DNA from: an uncultured Pseudomonadales bacterium
Lineage (GTDB): Bacteria > Pseudomonadota > Gammaproteobacteria > Pseudomonadales > Pseudohongiellaceae
Assembly (NCBI GenBank): GCA_943789335.1
Contig: CALSTS010000007.1
Span: forward strand, 1 to 64,000
DNA length: 64,000 nucleotides
Direction of reading: 5' to 3'
Part shown: piece after piece, positions 44,279 through 53,183 of the stretch
Numbering within the stretch: position 1 is the stretch's first letter
Layout of the letters: each line of letters starts with the position of its first letter
Notes under the pieces: model-generated
What the model saw: the letters and a program-made list of their open reading frames with translations, nothing else
Told to the model about the DNA's origin: nothing
Databases searched by the model: none
Made by a program: the position numbers and the translations under genes

Positions 44279-45234
44279 ATAGCATTACGCAAGCTTAATT
44301 CCTGAGGATAAGGATCAAAAAAAGCCTGTTTGCTGATGTAGTCATTTGGATGGATATTAAAATGATGCTGCAATAAAGTAACCGGCACTATTAACGGAAT
44401 AATGCCAATTCTGTATTGTTCGATAACTTCTATTAATCTTTCTTTTTCCTTTGATTGAAGCTGCTTTTTTAAATAACCTTGTAGATGCGTCAATACATTG
44501 GTATTACTTTTTCTAGTGGCTTTTTTTGTTAAAGCTGTCATTAGCTCAGCAAAATACTTTTCCCCAAGCTCGTCTGGGTCATATTTCCCAGCATCTGCTA
44601 ATAATTGTCCAAGGGTTGAATACCTTTGAGGATCGTTAGCCATCAAGCTGTATTTATAAGACACATGAAAATCCAGAATGGATGCAGCACTTAATCCCTG
44701 CTGCAATAATTTTTGCCACCGATGATAGGCAAATACTCTAGCAACGAAATTTTCCCTTAATACAGGGTCAGTTAATCGGCCCGCTTCTTCAACTGGCAAT
44801 AATGGCATGGATTCCGTAATCGCTTGCGCATAAATTCCTCTACCTGAATCAACTGGATTAGGATTGCCCTTATTGTAAACTTTCACTCTAAACAGGCCAC
44901 AACTTGGCGAACCTTTGATAAAAATATAGCCACAAATATTGTTTAAAGAAGGGATTATCTGCTCTGCAAAATCTTTTAATTTATCAGTAACATCAATGCT
45001 TTCATCCGTGGTATTAACCGCTCGTGGAGCTTCAGCATCACCAATCAAATGAATAGGTTTACGTGGTATGCCCAAGCCGATACCGACTTCGGGGCAAACA
45101 GGTTTATATTCAAAAAAGTCTGCCAGTGTGTTCACACATAAACGGGATAATTTATGCCCACCGTTAAAGCGAACTTCCTCTCCCAGCAAACAACTGCTAA
45201 TCCCAATTTTTATTTTATCCAAAATAGCGCTCAT
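44275..45234 (-). CDS. YbgA-like protein (DUF523 plus DUF1722)
   Basis: A 319-residue protein made of DUF523 (about 5-150: IGISSCLLGEEVRFNGGHKL, RGIYAQAI, GSPSCGLFRVKVY) and DUF1722 (about 190-310: SYKYSLMANDPQRYSTLGQL, HLQGYLKKQL, HPNDYISKQAFFDPYPQELS). The conserved CLLG, CPE and GSPSCG cysteines of DUF523 may bind a metal. In E. coli the DUF1722 homologue ybgA sits before phr, just as here (stop and start overlap, ATGA). It has been linked to photolyase and light-stress operons; activity unknown to me. Confidence 0.88.
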   Translation of the reverse strand: MSAILDKIKIGISSCLLGEEVRFNGGHKLSRLCVNTLADFFEYKPVCPEVGIGLGIPRKPIHLIGDAEAPRAVNTTDESIDVTDKLKDFAEQIIPSLNNICGYIFIKGSPSCGLFRVKVYNKGNPNPVDSGRGIYAQAITESMPLLPVEEAGRLTDPVLRENFVARVFAYHRWQKLLQQGLSAASILDFHVSYKYSLMANDPQRYSTLGQLLADAGKYDPDELGEKYFAELMTALTKKATRKSNTNVLTHLQGYLKKQLQSKEKERLIEVIEQYRIGIIPLIVPVTLLQHHFNIHPNDYISKQAFFDPYPQELSLRNAI

Positions 45235-45392
45235 TATTGACTAATAGAATGGATCTTATGATTGTTTTACGAGCCTAGCATAGCAAATGGATTACTCAAT
45301 ACTGAGGCATTTAATTCCGATAAAAAGAATAATTTATTCAAATTGCCGTGAGCTGACGACTTTTTATGGCTTGTTATGACCTTGAAAAAATA

Positions 45393-45626
45393 TCAGCTGT
45401 CAGCTTGGGCTTTTGTGATTATCTCAGAGCTGAGCTGGCTTGCATTTTCTGCGCTAATGGTTTTTTTATTTTTCAACGTTTGTAAGGATAGCTTGAAATA
45501 TTTGATAAAACGTCGACAATGTCCACACAAAAGTAGATGCATAGCCATACTCATGGACTGGCTCCAGCTCAGCTCCTTATCAACATAATCTGTAGCACTC
45601 GCCACTACGTCTTTACATTTCAGCAT
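45393..45626 (-). CDS. short zinc-binding anti-sigma-type protein
   Basis: A 77-residue protein with a ZAS/zf-HC2 signature HLLLCGHC (HxxxCxxC, about 30-37) after KCKDVVASATDYVDKEL. It is cytoplasmic, with no membrane helix; the rest is helical and ends in a Ser/Thr-rich tail. It comes 40 bases after the ECF sigma gene on the same strand, with AGGA five bases before the ATG, so it is surely its anti-sigma partner or a remnant of one. Many family partners have this compact form. Confidence 0.78.
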   Translation of the reverse strand: MLKCKDVVASATDYVDKELSWSQSMSMAMHLLLCGHCRRFIKYFKLSLQTLKNKKTISAENASQLSSEIITKAQADS

Positions 45627-45666
45627 TGCTTCCTCACTAATAGTGTTCTCTTATATCCGCTAAGCA

Positions 45667-46293
45667 CTAGCATTCTCCAGTATCCTGATAGTGATTGATA
45701 ACCTGGAAAAGCTTAAGACGAGCTCGGTGCAGGAGAACTCTTGCATTCGAGTGCGAAATATCCAGAATGTTACAAACTTCTTCCATGGCCAGCTGTTCTT
45801 GATCCCTTAATAGAAAAACCGACTTTTGATCAGGCTTTAAAAGCTCCAAAGTATGTTCTATACACTTTTGCAATTGTTCTTCCTGAAGTAAGGCCTCAGG
45901 TGAGCTCAAATCCCAACCTGAAGGCGAATTGAGCCAACCGCCACCTTTATTAAATGAACTACTTAACCAATCTTCAATAGTTCGATCCTGTTGATCATCA
46001 GGCACTTGCGCTTCCAAGGATACTGTTTTCGATTCTTTTTTATAGCGACTATATGCTTCATTTTTCAAAATAGTATAGATCCAGGTTTTAAGAGAAGAGC
46101 GCTCCTGAAATTTTGGTAATGCTTTGAAAATTGATACCCAAGCTTCCTGTACAACTTCTTCAGCCCAAACGTCGCCAACAATCGTTCTGGCCACTGTAAG
46201 CAATGATGAATGGTATTGCTGCACAAGTTGATTGAAGGCCTGATGATTCTGAGATTTTAGTTTTGTCAGAAAACTGGCGGAATCCATATCCAT
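45667..46293 (-). CDS. ECF sigma-70 factor
   Basis: A 208-residue ECF sigma. Region 2: HQAFNQLVQQYHSSLLTVAR, EEVVQEAWVSIFKALPKF, SSLKTWIYTILKNEAYSRYK. Region 4: LELLKPDQKSVFLLRDQEQL, MEEVCNILDISHSNARVLLH. The ATG at 46293 has an AAAAGG ten bases upstream; the extended frame to 46323 starts with TTG and no ribosome site. A Gly/Ser/Trp-rich linker (FNKGGGWLNSPSGWDLSSP) joins the two regions. It precedes the small ZAS protein. Divergent to the cytochrome P460 gene 160 bases away, which may be among its targets; nothing more is known of the stimulus. Confidence 0.88.
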   Translation of the reverse strand: MDMDSASFLTKLKSQNHQAFNQLVQQYHSSLLTVARTIVGDVWAEEVVQEAWVSIFKALPKFQERSSLKTWIYTILKNEAYSRYKKESKTVSLEAQVPDDQQDRTIEDWLSSSFNKGGGWLNSPSGWDLSSPEALLQEEQLQKCIEHTLELLKPDQKSVFLLRDQEQLAMEEVCNILDISHSNARVLLHRARLKLFQVINHYQDTGEC

Positions 46294-46452
46294 CACACAA
46301 CTACCTTTTCCTAAGGAACACAAATATTACACATTTACATCTATAAACAAAAATTAATCCTAAGAATAATGTTGGGTCTTGTAACAAAGCTATAGCACTA
46401 GCGTCTATTTGCTTGAAAGCAATTAACCCATAAACACAAAAGGATGCATGTA

Positions 46453-46971
46453 ATGAAAAAAATAATCGGTATAAGCATAGTCATGTTTGCTTTCATCGCT
46501 TTGTTAGCTAGAGCTCAAATGACTTCTTTCGGTTCACCAGAAGAGCAGCGCTACGGAATGGATTTATGGCAAGCACTAGAAGAAGTAAATTTAGTTGGCG
46601 ATAAGCAGATAATGGCATGGCCTTATGAGGGTAACGCGCCTCATGGTGACAAACTAGTAAGTCTGGAAAGTGAAATTACCGTTAATGGGCAAACAGGCAG
46701 CGTTATCGTGAAACACAACTATGGTCCTGACGTAAGTTTGAAGCAGGTTTCTAATAACCCGCAACAGTATCTGATGGCAACAACAGTCATGTTCAAGCGT
46801 GAGGCTTATAATGCCGATAATCAGAACTGGTTTTTCGCTAAGTACCTGTCTGACGCCACTTATGATGTAGCCCCAAATGGTACCCCACTGGTCGGTAGCC
46901 CTACCGGTTGTGTCACCTGTCATACAGCTGCACCTGGTGGAGACATGGTTTTTCTAAATGATAAGTACTAG
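46453..46971 (+). CDS. cytochrome P460-family periplasmic heme protein
   Basis: A 172-residue secreted protein: hydrophobic signal (IIGISIVMFAFIALLARAQ), then a P460-type domain with MAWPYEGNAPHGDKL, HNYGPDVSLK, TTVMFKREAYNADNQNWFFA-type motif, and a C-terminal heme c site CVTCH. The start at 46453 is preferred over 46444 because AAAGGA is then eight bases away. P460 heme is cross-linked through a Lys in ammonia oxidisers, but relatives in other bacteria, as here, have other roles (NO or hydroxylamine metabolism). Function is therefore open. A terminator follows. Confidence 0.8.
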   Translation: MKKIIGISIVMFAFIALLARAQMTSFGSPEEQRYGMDLWQALEEVNLVGDKQIMAWPYEGNAPHGDKLVSLESEITVNGQTGSVIVKHNYGPDVSLKQVSNNPQQYLMATTVMFKREAYNADNQNWFFAKYLSDATYDVAPNGTPLVGSPTGCVTCHTAAPGGDMVFLNDKY

Positions 46972-46982
46972 TCGCTAGGTTT

Positions 46983-47031
46983 AGAGGGCCCCTATCTACC
47001 CTCCTTCTTCTTAATCGGGGCTCTCTTTTTT
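46983..47031 (+). terminator. intrinsic terminator after the cytochrome P460 gene
   Basis: AGAGGGCCCC (46983-46992) pairs with GGGGCTCTCT (47017-47026), one G-U wobble, with a 24-base loop and a run of six T at the end. It is 11 bases behind the stop at 46971. Confidence 0.8.
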
Positions 47032-47209
47032 ACCTAATGAGATACTTTTGTCCGTTTGTCTCTTTTCACATTTCATTCACATTTTCAGATGTATTATGTC
47101 CAGCGGTGCTTTATGCTTAGCTTTGGCATAGTTTAAAACCTTTAACCCAAAGTATTTTTTAACACTCTTTAACTAGAACATAAAAAGCTCTAATCTCAAG
47201 GAGATCATT

Positions 47210-48571
47210 GTGAATAATCATAAAAACTCAATTATAAAAATAGCCTTAGTGTTACTAGTAGCTCTTTCTGGCGCTCAGGCTCTTGCGCAAGGTGGCCCGC
47301 TTGCAGGTTTTAGGGTCACTCCCATTATTCCTGAACAATCAACGATCGTTAATATTCCCAGTATCCGTCCAATTACTGGTCGTGGAGAAGCCTGGGATTC
47401 ATCTCCAGCACAATGGCCTGGTTATGGTATTGATGAATTCAACTACGAAATTAATGAATACTATATTTCTGGGACAGCTGCTGGGGAGCCTTACACCACC
47501 CGTTTGGTCATTCGCCGACCTGCAGACGATAGTGATTCCAGTGGTTTAGTCGTTGCTGAGTCTATGCACCCTATTGGTGGCGCTCATGGATTTGAATATA
47601 ACTCAATTTACATCATGGATTCCGGACATATAGCTGTTGAAGTCAGCACCTTAGGTGCAGATCAGATACGTGAGTTCAATCCTAATCGCTACGGCGATAT
47701 CCAGATTAGCCCTACCCAAACCAGTGAAGTGCTGGCCCAGGCTGGAGCATTAATTAAAAGCCCTCAAAGTCCAATTGCAGACTTAAACCCCCGCAAAGTG
47801 ATTCTATGGGGCACCTCAGCTAGCTCGGCGATCTTGACTCGCTACCTTGATGCGCATGCGGTATTTACTCTGGCTGATGGCAGCAATATTTATGATGGAT
47901 TTATGCCCACCTCGAATGGTTCCGACATTCAGCCTGTTGATGTTCCAATGATTCAGGTGCCAACGCAGCATGAATACGGAACAGGTGCTACATCTATTCA
48001 AGATGGCGATGAGCCCGGTAGCCAGTTCCGAGTCTACGAATTTGCCGGATTGGCGCATCTTGATGCCAGAAATAATGGAGAACGTGTTACCCAAAACGAT
48101 TGCCAAAATCCCATATCGATGTTGCCACAAGAAGCCTATTTTTCTGTCGCTTTGCATCATTTACTGGAATGGGTAGACAAAGGCACTGTTCCACCTCGAG
48201 CCCCTCGTGTGTTGATGGATAACTATGTCGATAATGATGGTTCTCTGATGCTGCTTGATAGTGTTGGCAATGCCTACGGCGGCATACGTAATCCTTATGT
48301 GGACCTTGCTGCTTATAAATACACAATGGTAAATGCTCCAACTGAAGCGGCTATGAATGCAGGTCCAGGGATCATGGGGCCTGGTTTGCTTTGCAGGCTG
48401 TCTGGCTGGCAAACCCCTGTTGCTCGAGACACGCTTAGGAGTGAATATCGTAGCGCGACTAATTACGTCAATCAGTTTGAAAGCAGATTGAATGAACTGG
48501 AAGCGGCTGGCTGGTCACTACCTGTTTATCATGACTTGATTATGGCAGATGCACACAAGGTTGAATTCTAA
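47210..48571 (+). CDS. secreted alpha/beta hydrolase (Abhydrolase_10 family)
   Basis: A 453-residue exported hydrolase. GTG start at 47210 with AAGGAG six bases upstream; signal peptide LLVALSGAQALAQ. Family pieces are the N-terminal GRGEAWDSSPAQWPGYG, VESMHPIGGAHGF-like stretch, nucleophile motif GTSASS (about S203) and the C-terminal FAGLAHLDAR segment holding the probable catalytic His. The Abhydrolase_10 family is often seen in steroid, terpenoid or polyester catabolic gene sets; nothing here fixes the substrate. It stands alone, with a terminator behind it and the divergent or unlinked P460 gene before it. Confidence 0.82.
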   Translation: MNNHKNSIIKIALVLLVALSGAQALAQGGPLAGFRVTPIIPEQSTIVNIPSIRPITGRGEAWDSSPAQWPGYGIDEFNYEINEYYISGTAAGEPYTTRLVIRRPADDSDSSGLVVAESMHPIGGAHGFEYNSIYIMDSGHIAVEVSTLGADQIREFNPNRYGDIQISPTQTSEVLAQAGALIKSPQSPIADLNPRKVILWGTSASSAILTRYLDAHAVFTLADGSNIYDGFMPTSNGSDIQPVDVPMIQVPTQHEYGTGATSIQDGDEPGSQFRVYEFAGLAHLDARNNGERVTQNDCQNPISMLPQEAYFSVALHHLLEWVDKGTVPPRAPRVLMDNYVDNDGSLMLLDSVGNAYGGIRNPYVDLAAYKYTMVNAPTEAAMNAGPGIMGPGLLCRLSGWQTPVARDTLRSEYRSATNYVNQFESRLNELEAAGWSLPVYHDLIMADAHKVEF

Positions 48572-48591
48572 AAAGAATAATCCAAAGTCAC

Positions 48592-48622
48592 AAAAAAGGG
48601 CTTCTTTAGAAGCCCTTTTTTT
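48592..48622. terminator. bidirectional intrinsic terminator between convergent genes
   Basis: GGGCTTC-TTTA-GAAGCCC (48598-48615) is flanked by six A upstream and seven T downstream, giving a functional stem and T run on both strands. It ends the plus-strand hydrolase gene (stop 48571) and lies 86 bases after the end of the minus-strand nitroreductase gene. Confidence 0.92.
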
Positions 48623-48708
48623 ATATAAATATTTTTTACTTGCAATAAAACGAAATTAATTCATCTTCAATATATAAAATGTTTATACAACACACTAAAG
48701 CTTGAAAT

Positions 48709-49446
48709 TTAACATTTCAAAAACCCACGTTTTTGAAGAAACTCTAACATATGTTCTCGTCTTTTACCTTGGATCGCCCGTGTAGTTGGTGCTGACCAAT
48801 TGCTACTTTTAACATTACTGCCGCGCGAACCATAATAAGCAGAAAAGGCTTCATCATAAGCATCAACATCGGCAGGAACAGCATCAATATTATAAGAATC
48901 TTGATGCATAATTACGGAAACTGGCATGCGTGGTTTAACCGCATTCTTATGTGCTGGCCAGCCCAGACATAAACCAAAAGCAGGAAAAACATGTTGCGGA
49001 AGTTCAAGAGTCTCAGCCACTATTGTCGGGTTATTTCTTATTCCCCCAATAAAAACACCACCAAGACCAGTAGATTCTGCAGCTAATAAAATGTTTTGTG
49101 CCATTAGTGCAGTATCCACAGTTGCTGCTATAAAATGTTCGGTATAACCCTTCAGCTCACCTTCTTCATTTTTAAGAGAAGCATAGTTGATACGCTGCAT
49201 ATCAGCGCACAGCACCATAAATTCGGGCGCGTCTATTATCCAACTTTGCCCACCAGCGGCATTAGCAATAATTTGACGCTTAACTGGGTCTACAACTCGA
49301 ATAACCGAATAAGCTTGTATAAAACTGGAAGATGCCGCGGACTGGCCGCTGACAATTAATTCTTCGAGTAATTCATTGCTAATTTTTTTTTCGCTATAGG
49401 AACGCACAGAACTGTGTTCTTGCATAAGTTTCATTACATCATTCAT
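48709..49446 (-). CDS. NfsA-type flavin-dependent nitroreductase
   Basis: A 245-residue FMN oxidoreductase of the NfsA/FRP group. N-terminal HSSVRSYSEKKISNELLEEL, SSFIQAYSVIRV, the central DTALMAQNILLAAESTGLG, GGIRNN, GLCLGWPAHK, and the C-terminal helical extension RREHMLEFLQKRGF are the hallmark. It reduces nitroaromatics, quinones or flavins by two electrons with NADPH, and in E. coli is SoxRS-controlled. It is not in an operon; no regulatory box stands out upstream. Confidence 0.88.
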   Translation of the reverse strand: MNDVMKLMQEHSSVRSYSEKKISNELLEELIVSGQSAASSSFIQAYSVIRVVDPVKRQIIANAAGGQSWIIDAPEFMVLCADMQRINYASLKNEEGELKGYTEHFIAATVDTALMAQNILLAAESTGLGGVFIGGIRNNPTIVAETLELPQHVFPAFGLCLGWPAHKNAVKPRMPVSVIMHQDSYNIDAVPADVDAYDEAFSAYYGSRGSNVKSSNWSAPTTRAIQGKRREHMLEFLQKRGFLKC

Positions 49447-49650
49447 AGTTCTTTATCACCCCTGTTATAAGCAATATATTTCCATAGCAATGACTAAATA
49501 TTCATTTCTTTAATGGATAAAGCAGGCTTACCGATTATATTTACAAAATAAGAAATGCTTAAAAAGTAGCCAAAAGTATAATAGATATTTCCAAAAAGAA
49601 ATAATCTATATGGTTAATATTTTTAAATTGCGATTTTAAATGATAGCCTA

Positions 49651-50922
49651 TTATTTCGCATAGATTATTTCATCTTCAACTAAGGCATCAACTAATAAAA
49701 CTTTATTTACATCAACATTTATTGCATAAGTGCGGCAAAGTTGGCGGGATTTAATATCTCTGTATACTTCAGAAACGGTAAATATTTTATTTGAAATGTT
49801 CCTGGCTGCAATAAAGGCAGGAAAGTAAGGTCGATGAGATAAGTTCATTCCCATAGTTTCTATATTCTCATGGAAACCATCAGTCGATATTTCATAATCA
49901 GGTGAAATTTTATTTCCTTTTTCATCGCAAATATAATAACGAAAAATATCCGATTGAATAATATTACTGTCAGCTTTTTTAGGCTGACCATTAAGATAAT
50001 TTTCCTTAATTGCAGTTACTACAAATTTACTTTTTTCTCTTTGTTCAGATGCTCTGACCAGCTTAATTGATTTTTCTTTTAAATAACTTTTTTGGAGGTT
50101 TCTTACTTTCTCAACAGTCGAATCAGCATTTAATGTATCAGCAAGAGCTTTATGGAAAATATGACCCTGCACATGATTGCTGCCGCATTCAATGCCAAAA
50201 TGAAATTCTTCTTCTGCTTCAACACCTTCACAAACGATATGACAGCCAACTCTATTAGCAATGCTAGAAACAGAAAGAGCTACATCTGCACTCTTCCCTC
50301 CTCGAGCTGCTTGTTTAAATAAGCGCATATCAAGTTTAACGATATCTGGCTCTAAAGCTTCTATGCGATCCATTTGAGAAGCACCAGCACCAAAGTCATC
50401 GACTGCAACCATTAATCCTGCTTGGTGGTAAATGTCTACAATTTCTTTTAGGCTATTCATGTCACCTTTAGTTTCAGTAATTTCGATAACCACTCGCTTA
50501 GGATCTATTCCAGTTTGCTTAATCATTTCCAGCGTAGGTATGGTCTGTGAAGCTAAAATATTTTCTATTCAGTGCGGTGAAATATTTAAGGTAATATAGC
50601 CAGCATCGGAATGCTTAGAGAAATACTCCAAGGCCTGGAAACGCAGTGCGCGATCAACTTCAAGTTGGTAAGAAGTACTAATTTTAGGATTAGAAAAAAA
50701 ATGCCCAAAACTTCGAGGGCTGCTTTTAGCATTGGTAGTATTATTTAAAGCTCTAGCAAGACATTCATACCCGACAATTTGGCCGCTAGTTAAGCCAATA
50801 ATAGGTTGGAAATAAGGGACAATATTTTCGCCACCTATAACAACCTGACCGACGTCCCAAGACTCTATAGATGTCTTAGTTATATATTCGTCCCATGCTT
50901 TACTATTTTTATTTTTTTGCAT
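49651..50922 (-). pseudogene. EAL-domain protein with YkuI-like C-terminal domain, one in-frame TGA
   Basis: One open frame holds a full cyclic-di-GMP phosphodiesterase-like protein, broken by TGA at 50569-50571. The EAL domain begins near residue 34 (PYFQPIIGLTSGQIVGYECL; ECL in place of EAL). The stop falls in NISPH-stop-IENIL, where relatives have W (ISPHWIE), so a TGG-to-TGA change is likely. Downstream catalytic pieces EITET, DDFGAG, VKLD and EGVE are kept, then a PAS/Cache-like domain (about 300-424; YYICDEKGNKISPDY) as in B. subtilis YkuI. Most of the active site follows the stop, and ATG at 50526 could start a fragment lacking the first strand. A point error would heal it. Confidence 0.75.
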
Positions 50923-51096
50923 GACTTATTTTTAAAATCTACTACACAATAAATTAATTTAATTTATAAAAATATAAAATGAGAGGCATTGTTGTCAGGA
51001 AAGCAAGAGCTTGTCAAACAGATAATTTAAAAAATGGAATATATTTAAACTTTGTTTAATATTTACTCATATTAACAAAGATAAAATTATAAATTA

Positions 51097-53118
51097 TTAG
51101 AAACGATACCTGGCGCCTAATTCTAAAGATCGCCCGCTTTCCGGCGCAAAACCTCTCAAAAATGATGTCGACAACCTGATTTCTTCATCTGTGATATTGC
51201 GCAGCTTTGAAAATAATATCAATTCGCCATTACTCACATTATTTATTGTGTAATTTAATTCGGCATCCAATCGCGTATAACTTCCTGTTGGGAATTCATT
51301 TGCTCCAGGATTATTTTGAGAAAAGGCATGTAGCATAGATAAAGATGATGACAAGTTACCATTATCATAATTTATTTCAGAACCAATTCTATATGGTGGC
51401 ATTCTAGGAACATCTCCGACAGTATCAAGTTTTCCTATAATGCTATCCGCGAATAACCTGGTCGCCCACTCATTATTTATAAGGTAATTTAAATCAATCT
51501 CCAAGCCATAAAATTTTGCATCTTCTTGCTGGTATCTTCTAACAGGTATCTCATTTATTTCAGCGCCTGTAGTCTCAAGAAATATATAATCTGAAAAGCG
51601 GTTATAAAAAAATGTTAATGTTGAATCCAGATCTCCGTAATCAAAATATACACTTAAATCACTGTTATTCGCTTTTTCTTCCTGCAAGGCAGTATTGCCT
51701 ATTTCACATGCTGCTGACGCAAAGTGCACAACACAATCATTTATATTCGTTAGACTAAAATTTGAATATAACTCTTCAGTCCATGGAGATCTTTCTGAAT
51801 GTGAAGTGGCTAAACCAATTGTAAAATATGCATTCAAATCATATAAAACTGATCCTGAATAACTGAATGTAGAAAAACTTTTTCTAGGTGCCACATTATT
51901 TTTAGTGGAAAATTCATCACGATTTATTCTAGCGCCAAATTCAAATGTAAAGGGGTTAATATGCAAAGCTTCTACCAGATATAAACCAAATGAATCTGTA
52001 TCAGTTTCAGGAATAAAACTCTCTTCTCCAACCGCGCCAAATAATTCACTATTGATTTGCAAACCCAGAATGCCGTGCCAATTATTTATTTCATAATGTG
52101 ATAGTTGTAAACGCTGTGAAACAGAATCGTTACTAAAACGTGTACCTATTGCACCATCTCCTTCCAGCTCCACATGTTGGTAATTTGTTAAGCTCATACG
52201 ATAAGAGATGTTCTCAATAAAGCTATTAAAATCATTCCATTCGCCTCTCAAATCATAGCGTGTACGTTCCAAATCTATACTTGTGAAATCTGCTTCTTCT
52301 GCCTCAGCGGGAACTTCTTCATGTTCATGAGCGTGAATTCCAGCAGGCAAGCCATAAAATGTTTCCATCTCATTTATTGCAAAACCGATATAACCATTAT
52401 TGAAAATATAGGATAAGCCAACTGTAGCTGAAGTTGAACGACCTCCGGTATTGGCAATAAAGCCATTGAAGTTTTCTTCATCTGGATCATCCATCCATCT
52501 CGGATCGATGGCTAAACCAGGCACTTCCAGATCATTCCAATCTCTATTAGTAAGATCCAAATGTATCGCAACCGGGCCTACAGGAAATTCTAATTCTCCC
52601 ACAAAAGTATCCATATCACTTGCTGTGTTATGACGGAATTCAAACTCAGCAGACGCAGGCAATAATGACTCAGCGATGCGGCTGTCCACTATATTGACGA
52701 CACCCCCAATCGCTCCACCACCATAAAGTAAAGTAGAAGGTCCTCGCATAACTTCAATGCTATCGGCCAGCATAGGTTCAATCGTGTTGGCATGATCAGC
52801 TGAGTTGCCTGCAGCATCAGCATTGATCATTCCATTACTTAAATTCATCACTCGCCTGCCTTGCTGACCTCTAATAACAGGTTGCCCAACTGCCGGGCCG
52901 AAGGATGCATTATTAATACCTGGCTGAGTTGCCAATGTATCGCCAACCGTGGCTTTCACTTTACTTATTAATTCGCCTCCAGTGATTATAGTGACAGGCA
53001 ATGCTGTTTCAGAATTCCTGACATGCACACCTTCAATAACTAATTCAAAGTCAGCTTCTTGAGCATTTAGATCTGTCATTGCCAGCAAAGGCAATAAATA
53101 CAAAAGTTTTGATTTCAT
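51097..53118 (-). CDS. znuD: TonB-dependent receptor, ZnuD-like (zinc uptake)
   Basis: A 673-residue outer-membrane TonB receptor. Start at 53118 gives a clean signal peptide (LLYLLPLLAMTDLNAQ); the longer frame to 53157 has none. The plug is at about 45-150 (ATVGDTLATQPGINNASFGP, PVIRGQQGRRVMNL, EVMRGPSTLLYGGGAIGGVV), the 22-strand barrel fills the rest and ends in aromatic F. Extracellular loop 262-268 is HAHEHEE, a His/Glu-rich metal trap as in ZnuD of Neisseria and Moraxella. Metal specificity is inferred from this loop and the His-rich next gene. A 17-bp palindrome lies 11 bases upstream of the start. Confidence 0.85.
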   Translation of the reverse strand: MKSKLLYLLPLLAMTDLNAQEADFELVIEGVHVRNSETALPVTIITGGELISKVKATVGDTLATQPGINNASFGPAVGQPVIRGQQGRRVMNLSNGMINADAAGNSADHANTIEPMLADSIEVMRGPSTLLYGGGAIGGVVNIVDSRIAESLLPASAEFEFRHNTASDMDTFVGELEFPVGPVAIHLDLTNRDWNDLEVPGLAIDPRWMDDPDEENFNGFIANTGGRSTSATVGLSYIFNNGYIGFAINEMETFYGLPAGIHAHEHEEVPAEAEEADFTSIDLERTRYDLRGEWNDFNSFIENISYRMSLTNYQHVELEGDGAIGTRFSNDSVSQRLQLSHYEINNWHGILGLQINSELFGAVGEESFIPETDTDSFGLYLVEALHINPFTFEFGARINRDEFSTKNNVAPRKSFSTFSYSGSVLYDLNAYFTIGLATSHSERSPWTEELYSNFSLTNINDCVVHFASAACEIGNTALQEEKANNSDLSVYFDYGDLDSTLTFFYNRFSDYIFLETTGAEINEIPVRRYQQEDAKFYGLEIDLNYLINNEWATRLFADSIIGKLDTVGDVPRMPPYRIGSEINYDNGNLSSSLSMLHAFSQNNPGANEFPTGSYTRLDAELNYTINNVSNGELILFSKLRNITDEEIRLSTSFLRGFAPESGRSLELGARYRF

Positions 53119-53128
53119 GATTCTCACT

Positions 53129-53145
53129 GTTTCAAACATTGAAAC
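53129..53145. promoter_or_regulatory. palindrome just upstream of the ZnuD-like gene
   Basis: GTTTCAA-ACA-TTGAAAC, seven-base arms around three bases, ends 11 bases before the ATG of the receptor gene (53118). It could be an operator such as a Zur or TetR-type site, but it is not close to the GTTATA-type Zur consensus I know, so the regulator is open. It might also form a small mRNA hairpin over the ribosome site. Confidence 0.4.
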
Positions 53146-53183
53146 ATAACCGCTCATAAGCGAGCAGTCAGACTAGCGCAGTG

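Noticed and set aside
46453-46971. Ammonia-oxidation role for the P460 protein
   Set aside because: No hao, amo or other nitrification gene is near, and P460-fold proteins are widespread outside ammonia oxidisers.
50569-50571. Selenocysteine at the EAL gene's TGA
   Set aside because: The residue expected there is Trp (ISPHW), not Cys, and I see no SECIS-like hairpin directly behind it.
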